Numbered from the stretch's first letter, positions 53,277 to 63,664 are shown. The stretch: DNA of 64,000 nucleotides from Oligoflexia bacterium (GCA_014378465.1 JACMNQ010000018.1:1-64000); one strand, 5' to 3'. Numbers and translations are program-made. Notes: generated from the sequence alone by a model not told the origin.

Positions 53277-54506
53277 ATGCCCGACTCTTCATTTCCCGCC
53301 TTTCACACAAGATCTTTCCAGGAACATGGGCTCTGGATTTTCTACAGCGTGCTCTCGGGTCTGCTTGCCGGTCTGGCGGCCACCGTGTTTCTGGTCCTTC
53401 TCAAACACGCGACCGAGTTCAGGATGGAGCACTCGGGATTGATCTGGCTGCTTCCGGCGGCTGGCTTTGCGATCGGCTGGACCTATCACCACTCCGGAAA
53501 ATCCTCTGCGGCAGGAACCCATCTGATTCTGGATGAAATCCATGATCCGCAGAATGTCGTTCCTCTGCGCATGGCTCCTCTCATTCTGGCCTCCACGCTC
53601 CTGACCCACCTCGTGGGCGGGTCGACCGGGCGCGAAGGAACCGCCGTTCAGATGGGCGCTTCACTTTCAGATCAACTTTCGAAGGTATTTCCCATCCGTC
53701 CGGAAGAGAGACGCATTCTGCTGGTCGCGGGGGCGGGAGCGAGCTTCGGGGCAGCGATCGGTGCTCCCATTGCCGGTGTCCTGTTCGGGATGGAAGTGAT
53801 TCATGCAGGTCGACTCAGGCCTTTCGCCGTGATTGAGTGCATGATCGCTTCGGCGGTTGCCTATGAAGTCACGAGGCTCCTGCATGCCCCTCACTCGATT
53901 TTTTCCCAGTACAGCGGCTCCTGGTTCGAACTCCGATCCTTTCTGATCATTCTTGGATGTGGCGCGGTCTTCGGAATCCTGGCACGAACTTTCATGGCAG
54001 TGACTCACCTTGTGGAACGACTGCAGGTGAAATGGGTTCAGTATCCTCCGCTGCGACCGTTCTATGCCGGAGTACTGCTCGCAGCTCTCTTCAAACTCGG
54101 AGGGCTGGAACGGTACAGTGGTCTCGGGCTCGGGGTGATTCAGAATTCCTTCAGTGTGGAGTCTCCTGCATTGGATCCAGTTCTCAAACTTCTGCTCACT
54201 GCCCTGACGATCGGTTCCGGATTCAAGGGGGGAGAATTCATTCCACTCGTGTTCATGGGAGCAACCCTGGGGAGCGCACTTTCTCACTTCGATCCAGGTT
54301 CACTCCCGCTTCTCACTTCTGTAGGCTTCGCCGCGGTCTTCGGGGCGGCTGCCGGAGCCCCGCTCACGTGCGCAGTGATGGCGATGGAACTGTTCGGCTG
54401 GAAAGTCGCTGTCTACGCCGTCGCCGGATGCTTCATCGGGAATCTGTTTTCTGGAAGTCAGACGATCTATCGAAGTCAGTCCGAAGTCACATCCAGCAGA
54501 CGGTAA
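53277..54506 (+). CDS. CLC-family chloride (or other anion) channel/antiporter
   Basis: A 409-residue polytopic membrane protein. The CLC helix F signature is GGSTGREGTAVQMGASLSDQ, retaining the gating Glu but with Thr instead of Pro after GREG. Helix N appears as GSGFKGGEFIPLVFMGATLG. The helix D GSGIP filter motif is replaced by GKSSAAGTHLILDE, so the ion selectivity may differ from Cl-. I start at ATG 53277; the frame is open to 53187 within the lysR gene. The last 31 bp overlap convergently with kdpE. Confidence 0.88.
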   Translation: MPDSSFPAFHTRSFQEHGLWIFYSVLSGLLAGLAATVFLVLLKHATEFRMEHSGLIWLLPAAGFAIGWTYHHSGKSSAAGTHLILDEIHDPQNVVPLRMAPLILASTLLTHLVGGSTGREGTAVQMGASLSDQLSKVFPIRPEERRILLVAGAGASFGAAIGAPIAGVLFGMEVIHAGRLRPFAVIECMIASAVAYEVTRLLHAPHSIFSQYSGSWFELRSFLIILGCGAVFGILARTFMAVTHLVERLQVKWVQYPPLRPFYAGVLLAALFKLGGLERYSGLGLGVIQNSFSVESPALDPVLKLLLTALTIGSGFKGGEFIPLVFMGATLGSALSHFDPGSLPLLTSVGFAAVFGAAAGAPLTCAVMAMELFGWKVAVYAVAGCFIGNLFSGSQTIYRSQSEVTSSRR

Positions 54507-55180
54507 CCGATCCCTGGTTCCGTGACGATGAGATCCGCAGCTCCCGGTACCGCAAGCTTCTTGCGCAGGTAGCCCACATAGACCCTCAGATACTGAGTGT
54601 GCTCCACTGAATTCGGGCCCCAGACTTCCTTGAGCAGGGTTCGGTGGGTGACCACCTTCCCTGAGTTTTTGAGTAAAATCCTGAGGATGTCAAATTCAGT
54701 GGCCGTCAGTTTGATGGGCCGCTTGTCCAGAAATACCCGGTGGCCGTCGAGGTCAATTTCGATGCGTCCATGGGTGATTCGAGTATCATCTTTGGATGCC
54801 GAGTGCCGCAGCGCGACTCGAATGCGAGCCAGGAGTTCAGGGACGCTGAATGGCTTGGTGAGATAATCGTCCGCGCCACTGTCCAGGGCTTCGACCTTGT
54901 CCTGATCAGACCCGCTCGCAGTCAGGACGATCACGGACACTTTGGACCAGGACCGTATTTTTTCCAAAACAGCGAGACCCGACATATCGGGTAGACCGAG
55001 ATCCAGGATGACCACTTCAGGTCTGAAGTCGACTGCCGCCTGAAGCCCAGCCGTTGCTGTGGGTTCAGCTCTCACGGCATACTGATGCGCCTTGAGAGTG
55101 GAGACCAGAAAATCGCTCACGGACTTTTCATCTTCGATCACGAGGACTCGAGTTCCGCCAAGGGCCCGGGTATCAGACAT
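54476..55180 (-). CDS. kdpE: KdpE response regulator
   Basis: A 234-residue OmpR/PhoB-type regulator. The receiver domain (10-125) has VIEDEKS, the phosphoacceptor Asp60 in VVILDLGLPDMSG, VLTASGSD and the KPF lysine. The winged helix follows with LTATEFDILRILLKNSGKVV and RVYVGYLRKKL. It controls kdpFABC in response to KdpD. It overlaps kdpD by 8 bp and has a 31-bp convergent overlap with the CLC gene, so its last ten codons are also coding on the other strand. Confidence 0.95.
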   Translation of the reverse strand: MSDTRALGGTRVLVIEDEKSVSDFLVSTLKAHQYAVRAEPTATAGLQAAVDFRPEVVILDLGLPDMSGLAVLEKIRSWSKVSVIVLTASGSDQDKVEALDSGADDYLTKPFSVPELLARIRVALRHSASKDDTRITHGRIEIDLDGHRVFLDKRPIKLTATEFDILRILLKNSGKVVTHRTLLKEVWGPNSVEHTQYLRVYVGYLRKKLAVPGAADLIVTEPGIGYRLLDVTSD

Positions 55181-57848
55181 TCGAAGTCTTCGCTTCCGGA
55201 GGCAAGGTCCTTGCCGGGATCAGCATCGAGAAAATCGCTCCTGAACGTTCGCGCCGATTTGTGACGAAGAGATGTCCGCCATGAGCTTCGAGGATCGCTT
55301 TGGCGATGGAGAGCCCGAGTCCAAGTCCCTTTTTCTGCTGATTGCCTCGAAAAAACCGTTCAAACAGTCTCGGAATCAGGTCTTCAGGGATTCCAGGCCC
55401 CTCGTCGATGACCTGGACTTCCGCATATTCCTGATTTCGGAGGGACTTCAGGACGATTTTGCTTCCGTCTGGGGAGTAATTTTCGGCATTTCCCACCAGG
55501 TTGGTGAGAACGTGATCCAACAACTTTTCATCGCCCTGGACGAACATCTCCTCCGAGAAATCGAGTTCAATCGGATGTGTTTCGGGGTGCATGCCAGATC
55601 GGCCGGACCAGCCCCGAAGAAAATCGTTGATCTCGAAGTAATTTTTTTCAATCTGAAAAATGCCACTGGAGAGTCGGGACATGTCGAGCAGGTTTTCAAC
55701 CGTTCGATTGAGTCGCTCGGCGCTCTCAGCCAGATTTCTCACCAGATCGGTTCTGGATGCCTCGTCAGTGATCAGGGCAGGATCCTGGAAGGCTGATGCG
55801 ATTCCCAGGATGGAGGTCAAAGGTGTGCGCAATTCATGAGAGACGGAATTCAAAAGCGTCTGATGCATCTTTTCAGATTGCTCCAGAAGCTGTGCCCGTC
55901 GGGATGATATTTCCAGACTTTCGCGTTGGAGCGCAGTGGCAAGATTGCCTGCAACGGTTTCCAGAAGATTCTCCTGATCAAGCGGCAGCAATTTCGTGGG
56001 ATAAACGACAAGAACACCGACTTTTCGGGTGTGGCCTGTCAAAGGGAAGCACAGGCAGGGAGAAGAAAAGAGGGTGTCCGTCCCTTTGCCCGCTTTTTTC
56101 TGATGCTCCAGAGTCCAGCGCGCAACAGCGAGTGATTTTTCATCCCCAGGGGCGTTCAAGGCATTGAGGACCTGAAGGGGCAGAGAACTCTCCCCCGTAC
56201 AACCATAAACCAGGGACGGGAAGCCGAAAATTCGTTGAATGGTCTGGGTTGCATGTCCCGCGATTGATTCCGTCCCGGAAACCGCGGCAAGTTTTTTTTC
56301 AAATTCGTAGAGTACGCTTGCTCTGTATTCTCTCTGAATGAGGTCCTGTTCCTGCTTTCTGATCCGCTGGGCTAAAAAACCGGCGACTGATGCCACGCAG
56401 AAGTAGACCAGAATCATCATGACATCCTGAAACTCATGAATTTCAAGCGTAAATTGCGGTGGAATGAAACAGAAGTCCCAGATCAGGGCGCTGAGGGCGG
56501 CGACCAGCAGCGTAGGACCCAGTCCGGCGAGCACCGCCACGGGGAGCACGGAAAGCAGAAACACGAATCCCAGTGCTCTGTAGCCTGCGTAGGGAAGCAG
56601 GAGATAATTGATCAGTCCCACGACAGCGCTGTAAATGGCGGTCTTGAGGTAGGTGTTCACTGATGAAGTGAACTTGGGTTTCCTGAACCTGAAACCCACG
56701 ATCTTCGGGCGCCTGCGCTGACGAATGAGGTGAATGTCGATTTCACTCGTTTCATTCACCAGTTGATCCAGAAGATTGCCGCCGGCGAGCAGATCCTTCA
56801 GGAGTCGTCGGTCCGGTCGCCCCATGACGATCTGGGTGACGTTTTTTTCACGGGCGACCGTCATCAAGGCGTTCGTGATCGAAGTGTCTCTGCGTGTGAT
56901 GACTTCGGCGCCGAGTTCCCGTGCGGTATTGAGGTTCTTTTTCAGGGTGGCTTCGTCATCCGCTCCGAGGACCTGCCCATTGTCCACATGAAGAGCCACC
57001 CAGGGAGCTTCAAGATTATATGCCATTCGGCGGGTGGCGCGAATCAGCCTTGCCGAGAACGGACTTTGGGAGATCGCGACCATCAGGCGTTCATTGGTGT
57101 TCCAGGGCCCGGCGATCCCTTTCAACGTCATCTGATCGCGAAGTTTGTCGTCGACGACTTCAGCGGTGAATCGCAGCGCCAGTTCCCGAAGCGCGATGAG
57201 CGCTTCTTCCTTGAAAAAATTCTGCGCGGCACGCTCGGCACGATCACCGAGGTAGACTTTTCCTTCCCGAAGCCTTTTCAAAAGCTGTTCAGGGGAAATA
57301 TCTACGATTTCAATTTCGTTTGCCCGCTCCAGAAATCCATCCGGAACGGATTCGCGCACGGGCACGCCCGTGATCTGGTAAACCAGATCCACCCGGCTCT
57401 CAATGTGCTGGACGTTGACTGTGGAATAGACGTCGATGCCGGCGTGCAGAAGTTCTTCGATATCCTGATACCGCTTCGGATGGCGGGAGCCGGGAGAATT
57501 GGTATGAGCGAGTTCATCGACCAAAATCAGTTCAGGCCTGCGCTCGAGGGCACTGTCGAGATCGAACTCTTCGATCTCCGTTCCTTTGTAGTCGGTCCGT
57601 TTTCTTGGCAGGAGCTCGAGACCCTGAAGAAGCGCCTGGGTTTCCTGACGTTGATGAGTCTCCACGAGTCCGACCAGGACCCGCGTGCCATTGGCACTTC
57701 GTTCCTGCGCAGCTTTCAGCATCGCGAAGGTCTTGCCGACTCCAGGACACATGCCGAAGAAGATCTTGAGTCTTCCGCGTGCGGACGCCTGATCAGACTT
57801 GGTGATCTGTCGAAGCAATTCATCCGGATTGGGTCGAAAATCGGGCAT
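55173..57848 (-). CDS. kdpD: KdpD sensor histidine kinase
   Basis: An 891-residue, full-length KdpD. The N-terminal KdpD domain has Walker A GMCPGVGKT (32-40) and ELILVDELAHTN. A Usp domain follows (about 245-375; LMVAISQSPFSARLIRATRR). Next is the four-helix DUF4118 block (about 400-500), a GAF-like region, and the kinase core with SVSHELRTPLTSILGIA (phosphoacceptor His) and the ATPase motifs VGNAENYSPDGS and EGPGIPEDLIPRLF. It senses potassium limitation or osmotic stress and phosphorylates KdpE. It is 12 bp after kdpC. Confidence 0.97.
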   Translation of the reverse strand: MPDFRPNPDELLRQITKSDQASARGRLKIFFGMCPGVGKTFAMLKAAQERSANGTRVLVGLVETHQRQETQALLQGLELLPRKRTDYKGTEIEEFDLDSALERRPELILVDELAHTNSPGSRHPKRYQDIEELLHAGIDVYSTVNVQHIESRVDLVYQITGVPVRESVPDGFLERANEIEIVDISPEQLLKRLREGKVYLGDRAERAAQNFFKEEALIALRELALRFTAEVVDDKLRDQMTLKGIAGPWNTNERLMVAISQSPFSARLIRATRRMAYNLEAPWVALHVDNGQVLGADDEATLKKNLNTARELGAEVITRRDTSITNALMTVAREKNVTQIVMGRPDRRLLKDLLAGGNLLDQLVNETSEIDIHLIRQRRRPKIVGFRFRKPKFTSSVNTYLKTAIYSAVVGLINYLLLPYAGYRALGFVFLLSVLPVAVLAGLGPTLLVAALSALIWDFCFIPPQFTLEIHEFQDVMMILVYFCVASVAGFLAQRIRKQEQDLIQREYRASVLYEFEKKLAAVSGTESIAGHATQTIQRIFGFPSLVYGCTGESSLPLQVLNALNAPGDEKSLAVARWTLEHQKKAGKGTDTLFSSPCLCFPLTGHTRKVGVLVVYPTKLLPLDQENLLETVAGNLATALQRESLEISSRRAQLLEQSEKMHQTLLNSVSHELRTPLTSILGIASAFQDPALITDEASRTDLVRNLAESAERLNRTVENLLDMSRLSSGIFQIEKNYFEINDFLRGWSGRSGMHPETHPIELDFSEEMFVQGDEKLLDHVLTNLVGNAENYSPDGSKIVLKSLRNQEYAEVQVIDEGPGIPEDLIPRLFERFFRGNQQKKGLGLGLSIAKAILEAHGGHLFVTNRRERSGAIFSMLIPARTLPPEAKTSNV

Positions 57849-57860
57849 CGTGATCTGAGC

Positions 57861-58406
57861 CTATCTCTTTCCTGAAGAAGCCTCCAGAAGATCCAGATTC
57901 AACTTCAGCACGTTCACTCTTGGCTCGCCCAGAAACCCGAAAGTACGCTGTTCAGTGTGGCGGGAGATCAATGTTCTCAGACCCGACTCGTCAAGGCCCG
58001 ACTCCCGGGCAATTCTGGGCCGCTGGCTCAGTGCCGCTTCTGGACTGATGTGTGGATCAAGTCCGCTCGCTGAAGTGAAAAGCAGGTCCAGCACGGCACC
58101 TGCCGCCTGCCGCTCCTGGACCGCCTTGAGCAGATCCGCACTCGTCGGAGCAAAATTGGATCCTCCAGAGGGCATCGGGTTGTAGGCGATCGCGGACGGT
58201 CTCGAGTGAAAGAGTTCAGGCTCCTTGAATTCCTGCCCGATGAGTTCTGATCCCACCGCTTTTCCGTTTCTATGGAGCAGGGATCCCTCCGCTTTTTCTT
58301 TGAAAAAGGATTGAGCGAATCCGCTCACGGTCAGGGGATAGACCCCTCCGGTCAGAAGCGTCAGGGCCAGAAAAATTCTCAATGCGGGAAAAAATTCGGA
58401 AATCAT
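57861..58406 (-). CDS. kdpC: Potassium-transporting ATPase subunit C
   Basis: A 181-residue protein with one N-terminal helix ([20 protein letters not shown]), [29 protein letters not shown] and [14 protein letters not shown], all diagnostic for KdpC. It stabilises the KdpA-KdpB complex and supports ATP binding. It overlaps kdpB by 4 bp. Confidence 0.96.
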   Translation of the reverse strand: MISEFFPALRIFLALTLLTGGVYPLTVSGFAQSFFKEKAEGSLLHRNGKAVGSELIGQEFKEPELFHSRPSAIAYNPMPSGGSNFAPTSADLLKAVQERQAAGAVLDLLFTSASGLDPHISPEAALSQRPRIARESGLDESGLRTLISRHTEQRTFGFLGEPRVNVLKLNLDLLEASSGKR

Positions 58407-60478
58407 ACCAAACCTGCTTTCGTGATCAAGAGGTCAATCAGCTTGATGCCGATGAAAGGTGCGGCAAGGCCCCCCACACCATAGATGAGGAGATTTCGTC
58501 TGAGAAGGATCTCGGAACCCAGCGCTCTGTATTTGACTCCCCTCAACGCCAGGGGGACGAGGGCGATGATCACAAGCGCATTGAAGATCACGGCACTCAG
58601 GATCGCGCTCTCTGGACTTCCCAGGCCCATGACGTTCAGTCTGGACAGAGGCCCGTGAAGTCCGCCGCCCGCATAGAGCGCGCCAAAAAGCGCCGGCAGA
58701 ATCGCGAAGTATTTTGCCACGTCGTTGGACACGCTGAAGGTGGTGAGTGCACCGCGGGTCATGAGCAGCTGCTTTCCGGTTTCAACGATATCGATCAGTT
58801 TCGTCGGGTTGCTGTCGAGGTCCACCATGTTTCCCGCTTCCCGAGCCGCTTGAGTTCCACTGTTCATCGCCACTCCAACGTCTGCCTGTGCAAGGGCAGG
58901 AGCGTCGTTGGTGCCATCCCCGGTCATCGCGACCAGATGACCGCCTTCCTGTTCATCGCGGATTCGTTTCAATTTCATTTCAGGAGTCGCTTCGGCCATG
59001 AAGTCATCCACTCCCGCTTCAGCGGCGATCGCAGCTGCCGTGAGAGGGTTGTCTCCAGTGATCATGACTGTCCTGATACCCATGCGTCTGAGTTCGGCGA
59101 AACGTTCCTTGATTCCGCCTTTGACGACGTCCTTCAGCTGGACGCAGCCCAGAAGGCGAGCGCCTTCGGCCACCATGAGAGGGGTGCCACCACTCATGGC
59201 GATTTCGTCCACGATCTTCTTGAGCTCTGGAGAGGTCTTTCCGCCAAGATTCGTCACGTATTTGATGACGGCATCAGATGCGCCCTTTCTGATCTCATGG
59301 ACACTGCCCTGATCGGAGATATTCACTCCACTCATCCGAGTCTGAGCGGTGAAAGGCACAAATTCAATTTGTGAGGGATGAAATTTTTCTCCTCTCAGTT
59401 GAAATTGCTCCTTGGCGAGCACCACGATGGATCGGCCTTCGGGAGTGCCGTCACTCAAAGAAGCCAGCTGAGCCTTCTCGGCGAGTTCCACTTCATTCAC
59501 GCCCGGAGCCGGATAGAATCGGGTGGCCATGCGATTTCCAAAGGTGATGGTTCCAGTCTTGTCCAGGAGCAGAACATCGATGTCCCCGGCCGCCTCGACG
59601 GCCTTGCCGCTCAGGGCAATGACGTTCTTGCGAATGAGACGGTCCATTCCGCTGATTCCGATCGCGCTGAGAAGTCCGCCGATGGTTGTCGGGATCAGGC
59701 ACACCAGAAGTGAGACCAGTACCGGGATCGTGATCACGGACGAAAGATCCTGTCCCGCGAGAGCGCCTGAGTAAGTCGCAAAAACCTTGAGTGTCACGAC
59801 GGCAAGAAGAAAGATCAGCGTCAGACCCGCAAGCAGCAGGCTGAGAGCGATCTCATTGGGAGTCTTCTGCCGTTTGGCGCCTTCGACCAGTGCGATCATC
59901 CGGTCAATGAAGGTCCCCCCTTGTTCTGCCGTGATGCGCACGATGATCCGGTCACTGATCACCCGTGTTCCTCCCGTCACCGCACTCCGGTCACCGCCGG
60001 CTTCTCTCACGACGGGCGCCGATTCTCCGGTGATCGCGGACTCGTCAACCGTGGCAATGCCCTCGATGACTTCTCCATCGCTCGGCACGACGTCGCCTGC
60101 TTCGCAGATCACCTGGTCTCCCAGCTTCAGCTCACTCGCATTGATTCTGGACTCGGTCTTGCCAGTCCATTTGCGCGCCACCGTTGAGGTTCGAGTCTTC
60201 TTCAGGCTCTCCGCCTGCGCTTTTCCGCGTCCTTCGGCGATCGCTTCCGAGAAGTTGGCGAAAAAAACCGTGAACCAGAGCCAGATCGCGATCTGGATAT
60301 TGAAGCGGTCGGCTTTCGAGAAGATGACGAGAAAGGTGCAGAGAAGCGCTCCGAGCTCCGTGATGAACATGACCGGGTTCTTGACCATGATCCGAGGATC
60401 AAACTTGATGAATGAATCCTTGATCGCCGTGAAGACGACCTCTCTTGAAAACAGGGCAGTGTCTTTTGATTCGTTCAT
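58403..60478 (-). CDS. kdpB: Potassium-transporting ATPase subunit B
   Basis: The 691-residue P-type ATPase subunit. Key sites are [18 protein letters not shown] (TGES at 150-153), [13 protein letters not shown] with phosphorylated Asp306, and [19 protein letters not shown]. The KdpB-specific N-terminus [15 protein letters not shown]-type sequence and [20 protein letters not shown] (M4) are visible. It energises potassium transport by KdpA. It starts 9 bp after kdpA's stop and overlaps kdpC. Confidence 0.98.
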   Translation of the reverse strand: MNESKDTALFSREVVFTAIKDSFIKFDPRIMVKNPVMFITELGALLCTFLVIFSKADRFNIQIAIWLWFTVFFANFSEAIAEGRGKAQAESLKKTRTSTVARKWTGKTESRINASELKLGDQVICEAGDVVPSDGEVIEGIATVDESAITGESAPVVREAGGDRSAVTGGTRVISDRIIVRITAEQGGTFIDRMIALVEGAKRQKTPNEIALSLLLAGLTLIFLLAVVTLKVFATYSGALAGQDLSSVITIPVLVSLLVCLIPTTIGGLLSAIGISGMDRLIRKNVIALSGKAVEAAGDIDVLLLDKTGTITFGNRMATRFYPAPGVNEVELAEKAQLASLSDGTPEGRSIVVLAKEQFQLRGEKFHPSQIEFVPFTAQTRMSGVNISDQGSVHEIRKGASDAVIKYVTNLGGKTSPELKKIVDEIAMSGGTPLMVAEGARLLGCVQLKDVVKGGIKERFAELRRMGIRTVMITGDNPLTAAAIAAEAGVDDFMAEATPEMKLKRIRDEQEGGHLVAMTGDGTNDAPALAQADVGVAMNSGTQAAREAGNMVDLDSNPTKLIDIVETGKQLLMTRGALTTFSVSNDVAKYFAILPALFGALYAGGGLHGPLSRLNVMGLGSPESAILSAVIFNALVIIALVPLALRGVKYRALGSEILLRRNLLIYGVGGLAAPFIGIKLIDLLITKAGLV

Positions 60479-60487
60479 ATGATTTCC

Positions 60488-62179
60488 TTAAAATACCTTT
60501 CCTGCGTTCATCAACAAATGCTCGATTCCGGGTCCAAGGATGAGAGCTGGAAAGAAGGTCAGACCACCGACGATGAGAATCACCCCGATCAAAAGCGCCG
60601 CAAAAGTGACGCTGTTGGTGTTGAATGTTCCCGCCGTGGGCGGTGCATGGCGTTTGCTGGCGAAGTTCCCGGCGATCGCGAGGACGGCCAGAATCACTCC
60701 GTACCTCCCGATCAACATGGCGAGCCCCAGCGCGACATCATAAAAGGGGGAATTCGCCGTGAGTCCGGCGAACGCGGAGCCGTTGTTGTTCGCCGCAGAA
60801 GTGAAGGCGTACAGCATTTCGGAGAACGCGTGCGGGCCTTTTGCGGAGAGGCCCGCCAGTCCCTGAGGGAGGGAGATCGCGAGAGCGGTACCCAGGAGAA
60901 CACAGGCGCTGGGGAGGAGAATGGCGATGACTGACATTTGGATGTCACGCGCCTCAATCTTCTTGCCAAGGTATTCTGGAGTTCTGCCCACCATGAGTCC
61001 CGCGAGAAAAACCGTGAGAAAGACGAAGATCAGAATTCCGTAGAGACCGGATCCCACGCCTCCAAAGATGATTTCTCCCAGCATCATGTTGAGCATGGCC
61101 ACACCCCCAGCGAGTGGAGTGAGGGAGGAGTGCATCGCATTGATTGATCCGCTTGATGCTGCCGTGGTGAAAGTCGACCAGAGGATGCTTCCAGTCACAC
61201 CGATTCGCGTTTCCTTGCCTTCGAGCGAGATCAGTCCGCCGAGTGAGGCATTGGGCTGGTATTCCGACCAGAGCGACAACCCAAGTCCCGCCACGATCAG
61301 AGCCATCATCACTCCAAAGATGATCCGACCCTGCTTGAGGTTTCCCACCATGCGTCCGTACAGAAACGCGAAGCCTGCGGGGATCAGCAGAATCGAGAGA
61401 AGTTCAAGCCAGTTGGAGAACGGCGTGGGATTCTCAAAAGGGTGAGCGCTGTTCGCATTGAAGAAGCCACCTCCATTGGTTCCAAGCTGTTTGATCGCTT
61501 CCTGCGAGGCCACGGGGCCAAGAGGGATGACCTGTTCAACTCCCGAAAGCGTGACGACGTGGTGAGCGGGCGAGAGGCTCTGAACGACACCCGTGCTGAC
61601 CAGCACCCCAGCCAGGAGAAGTGAAAGAGGGAGAAGGATGTAGACCGTGCTCCTCACCAGATCCTGCCAGAAGTTGCCGATGGTCTTTTCGTTCCTCCGC
61701 GCGAGCCCGCGGCAGAGAGCCACCGCCACAGCCATGCCTGTTGCAGCGCTCAGAAAGTTCTGCACGGCGAGTCCAAAAAGCTGGACGAAATTGCTGAGGC
61801 TGGTTTCACCGCTGTAGGATTGCCAGTTCGTGTTCGTGACAAAGCTGATGGCCGTGTTCAAGGCCAGGTGCCACGAGACGTCCGGCAGCTTCTGGGGATT
61901 CAGAGGCAGGTGGGACTGCAACAGCTGCATCAGAAAAACGATGATCAGACCCAGTGCATTGAACATGAGCAGAGCACGGGCATAGCGCTTCCAGTCCATT
62001 TCCTCGTCGTAGGCTTTTCCGACGGTTCTGGCACTCAGTTTTTCGAGCCAACCCAGAGGCAGAGAAGCGAGGTGGCGCTTGCCTTCGTAGACCTGACTGA
62101 AAAATGCCCCGAGCAGCGGTGCGCAGATCGCGAGAGTCAGCAGGGACATCAGTACTTGAATCACATCAGCGGTATTCAT
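60488..62179 (-). CDS. kdpA: Potassium-transporting ATPase subunit A
   Basis: The 563-residue channel-like subunit of the SKT superfamily with about ten helices. The four selectivity-filter-like loops are visible: FVTNTNWQSYSGE, GTNGGGFFNANSAHPFENPT, GSINAMHSS and SAANNNGSAFAGL. TTG-AGG before the ATG acts as ribosome-binding site. It follows kdpF by 9 bp. Confidence 0.98.
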   Translation of the reverse strand: MNTADVIQVLMSLLTLAICAPLLGAFFSQVYEGKRHLASLPLGWLEKLSARTVGKAYDEEMDWKRYARALLMFNALGLIIVFLMQLLQSHLPLNPQKLPDVSWHLALNTAISFVTNTNWQSYSGETSLSNFVQLFGLAVQNFLSAATGMAVAVALCRGLARRNEKTIGNFWQDLVRSTVYILLPLSLLLAGVLVSTGVVQSLSPAHHVVTLSGVEQVIPLGPVASQEAIKQLGTNGGGFFNANSAHPFENPTPFSNWLELLSILLIPAGFAFLYGRMVGNLKQGRIIFGVMMALIVAGLGLSLWSEYQPNASLGGLISLEGKETRIGVTGSILWSTFTTAASSGSINAMHSSLTPLAGGVAMLNMMLGEIIFGGVGSGLYGILIFVFLTVFLAGLMVGRTPEYLGKKIEARDIQMSVIAILLPSACVLLGTALAISLPQGLAGLSAKGPHAFSEMLYAFTSAANNNGSAFAGLTANSPFYDVALGLAMLIGRYGVILAVLAIAGNFASKRHAPPTAGTFNTNSVTFAALLIGVILIVGGLTFFPALILGPGIEHLLMNAGKVF

Positions 62180-62188
62180 GGTGTATCC

Positions 62189-62269
62189 TCAAAACTTTTC
62201 TGGATTGAACAGGACATAAACGAGGTAGATTCCGACGAAAGCAGACAGTATTCCGGCGAGTGCAAACAT
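62189..62269 (-). CDS. kdpF: KdpF small membrane subunit
   Basis: A 26-residue single-helix protein (MFALAGILSAFVGIYLVYVL then FNPEKF), matching KdpF in length, hydrophobicity and the FNPEKF/LRPEKF ending. AGAGG lies 9 nt before ATG 62269. An in-frame ATG at 62278 would leave no spacing. It is directly upstream of kdpA, as in other kdpFABC operons, where it stabilises the complex. Confidence 0.9.
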   Translation of the reverse strand: MFALAGILSAFVGIYLVYVLFNPEKF

Positions 62270-62284
62270 GAACGTCATCCTCTT

Positions 62285-63349
62285 TTAAAAAGTCAGCCCG
62301 AGGGAACTGACCAGCGTGGTTTCATTTTTTCCAGCCCCTGATGGTCGAGTCAGGTAGACTTCACGATCCGCGACGAGTGTTCTTGCCTCACTTCTCCAGA
62401 CGAGCTGAGGTGTGAGAGCGCGGTCATATCCCAGCGAAGCGCCCCAGACCCGAAAGGGAATCTGAGTCGGCGTGGCCACGATCACATTCTTCGGGTCGGA
62501 GTAACGTTCGGCGCGAAGCACGATTGCGCCTGTTTCAGAAATCTGATGGCGTGAGATGAGAACCACACCGTACCACCGGGCACTTCCCCCCGCTGGGGAG
62601 GTATCTTGAAAGCCAAGATCGGCCTGAGCGCTCAAAACCCAGTGAGGATCGATCGCATTTTTAAGAATCAGGTCATGAAAGTGCCGAAATCCCTGCTCCT
62701 TTCCGAGGAAAGTGTTGTAGATCACGGACAGTTCGGGCGTCGCCTGAAAGGCGAGCTGAGTTCCAAGGGCTTTATTCGGGTTGGTTTCCGAAATGTTCTG
62801 CCACCCATTGAGAAGGAGTATCTGTCCCGAAAATCTGGAGCCGAATTGATGGGTCACTCGCGCCCCGGACTGGTAGTAAGGAGTGAAATCGGACACCAGC
62901 GAGCGAGTGTAAGTGGCGTTGTCGCGGGAAATGAAGCTCTCCAGACCGATATGCGAGAACATGATCCCGGCGTCGATCCAGGTGCCCTCCGAAATTCGAT
63001 AACCGGCAAAAGCTTCCTGAATATTTCTCGAGAGTGAGGGCCCGCTGTTCACTCCCACCGTGGGTTCGCCTGAGTAATTGGACTGAACTGAAGTTCCCGC
63101 CTGCAGTGCGAGGCGCCCATGATAACGGTCCGCATCGATTTTTGCATCGATGAACGCGAGATTCAGATTGAATTCGTTGTGCCGAACCGCTTGCGTGGTG
63201 TACTGCCTGTCAAGAGTCGGAGGCTTTGCAGTCGAATAGGCCCAGTAAGTGTCGACGAATGCGCTGACAACCGGTTTCGCGTGAGTCGCCTCTTCAGCGT
63301 TCGCAAGAGGCGCCATCAACAGCGATGTAGCGAGAAGTAACCTGATCAT
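62285..63349 (-). CDS. OmpL-like (BBP2) outer-membrane porin linked to kdp
   Basis: A 354-residue outer-membrane protein starting at ATG 63349 (GGAG 5 nt before). After the signal peptide (IRLLLATSLLMAPLANA), the mature part has VDTYWAYSTAKPPTLDRQYT, RHNEFNLNLAFIDAKID, GRLALQAGTSVQSNY and WIDAGIMFSHIGLESFISRD. These match putative beta-barrel porin-2 (OmpL-like) proteins. It ends LVSSLGLTF with the terminal Phe. It is 15 bp upstream of kdpF in the same direction, so a role in letting potassium through the outer membrane is a fair inference. Confidence 0.88.
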   Translation of the reverse strand: MIRLLLATSLLMAPLANAEEATHAKPVVSAFVDTYWAYSTAKPPTLDRQYTTQAVRHNEFNLNLAFIDAKIDADRYHGRLALQAGTSVQSNYSGEPTVGVNSGPSLSRNIQEAFAGYRISEGTWIDAGIMFSHIGLESFISRDNATYTRSLVSDFTPYYQSGARVTHQFGSRFSGQILLLNGWQNISETNPNKALGTQLAFQATPELSVIYNTFLGKEQGFRHFHDLILKNAIDPHWVLSAQADLGFQDTSPAGGSARWYGVVLISRHQISETGAIVLRAERYSDPKNVIVATPTQIPFRVWGASLGYDRALTPQLVWRSEARTLVADREVYLTRPSGAGKNETTLVSSLGLTF

Positions 63350-63642
63350 GTGGACTCCGGAGCGAAAAGATTGTTTTTCAGTCTGCATTTTTCCGAACCT
63401 TTCAATTTTGCGAAATGGTCTTCGTCTTCGGCTCTGCAAGACGGAGCCTTCTCCAGCGTCTCCTGGCTGGGTTCGACAGGTCTTTCAATTTTTTCACAGG
63501 GAGAACGGCAGGCTTCTGCGGCCTGGACTGGTGACGAAAAAATCCCTGACCCCAATATGGCCACAAGCAGCAGGGGTGATGAGCCAAGAAGGGTGAATTT
63601 CCAGCGATAGACACATGCTTCAGAACAATCGGATTTCGACAT
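63346..63642 (-). CDS. Small Cys-containing secreted protein at the head of the kdp operon
   Basis: A 98-residue protein, start ATG 63642. The N-terminal part (CVYRWKFTLLGSSPLLLVAI) leads into a hydrophobic signal ending VQA. The mature 45 residues hold four Cys (ACRSPCEK, SCRAED, KCRLKN) and are polar. The stop overlaps the porin start (ATGA). I recognise no family. It may be co-expressed with kdp. The start is uncertain because no clear ribosome-binding site is seen. Confidence 0.55.
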   Translation of the reverse strand: MSKSDCSEACVYRWKFTLLGSSPLLLVAILGSGIFSSPVQAAEACRSPCEKIERPVEPSQETLEKAPSCRAEDEDHFAKLKGSEKCRLKNNLFAPEST

Positions 63643-63664
63643 TCCACAATCCTGCGCCTCTAGA

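Noticed and set aside
53667-54287. 206-codon minus-strand frame in the CLC gene
   Set aside because: Antisense to conserved membrane helices; the product is polar and without motifs.
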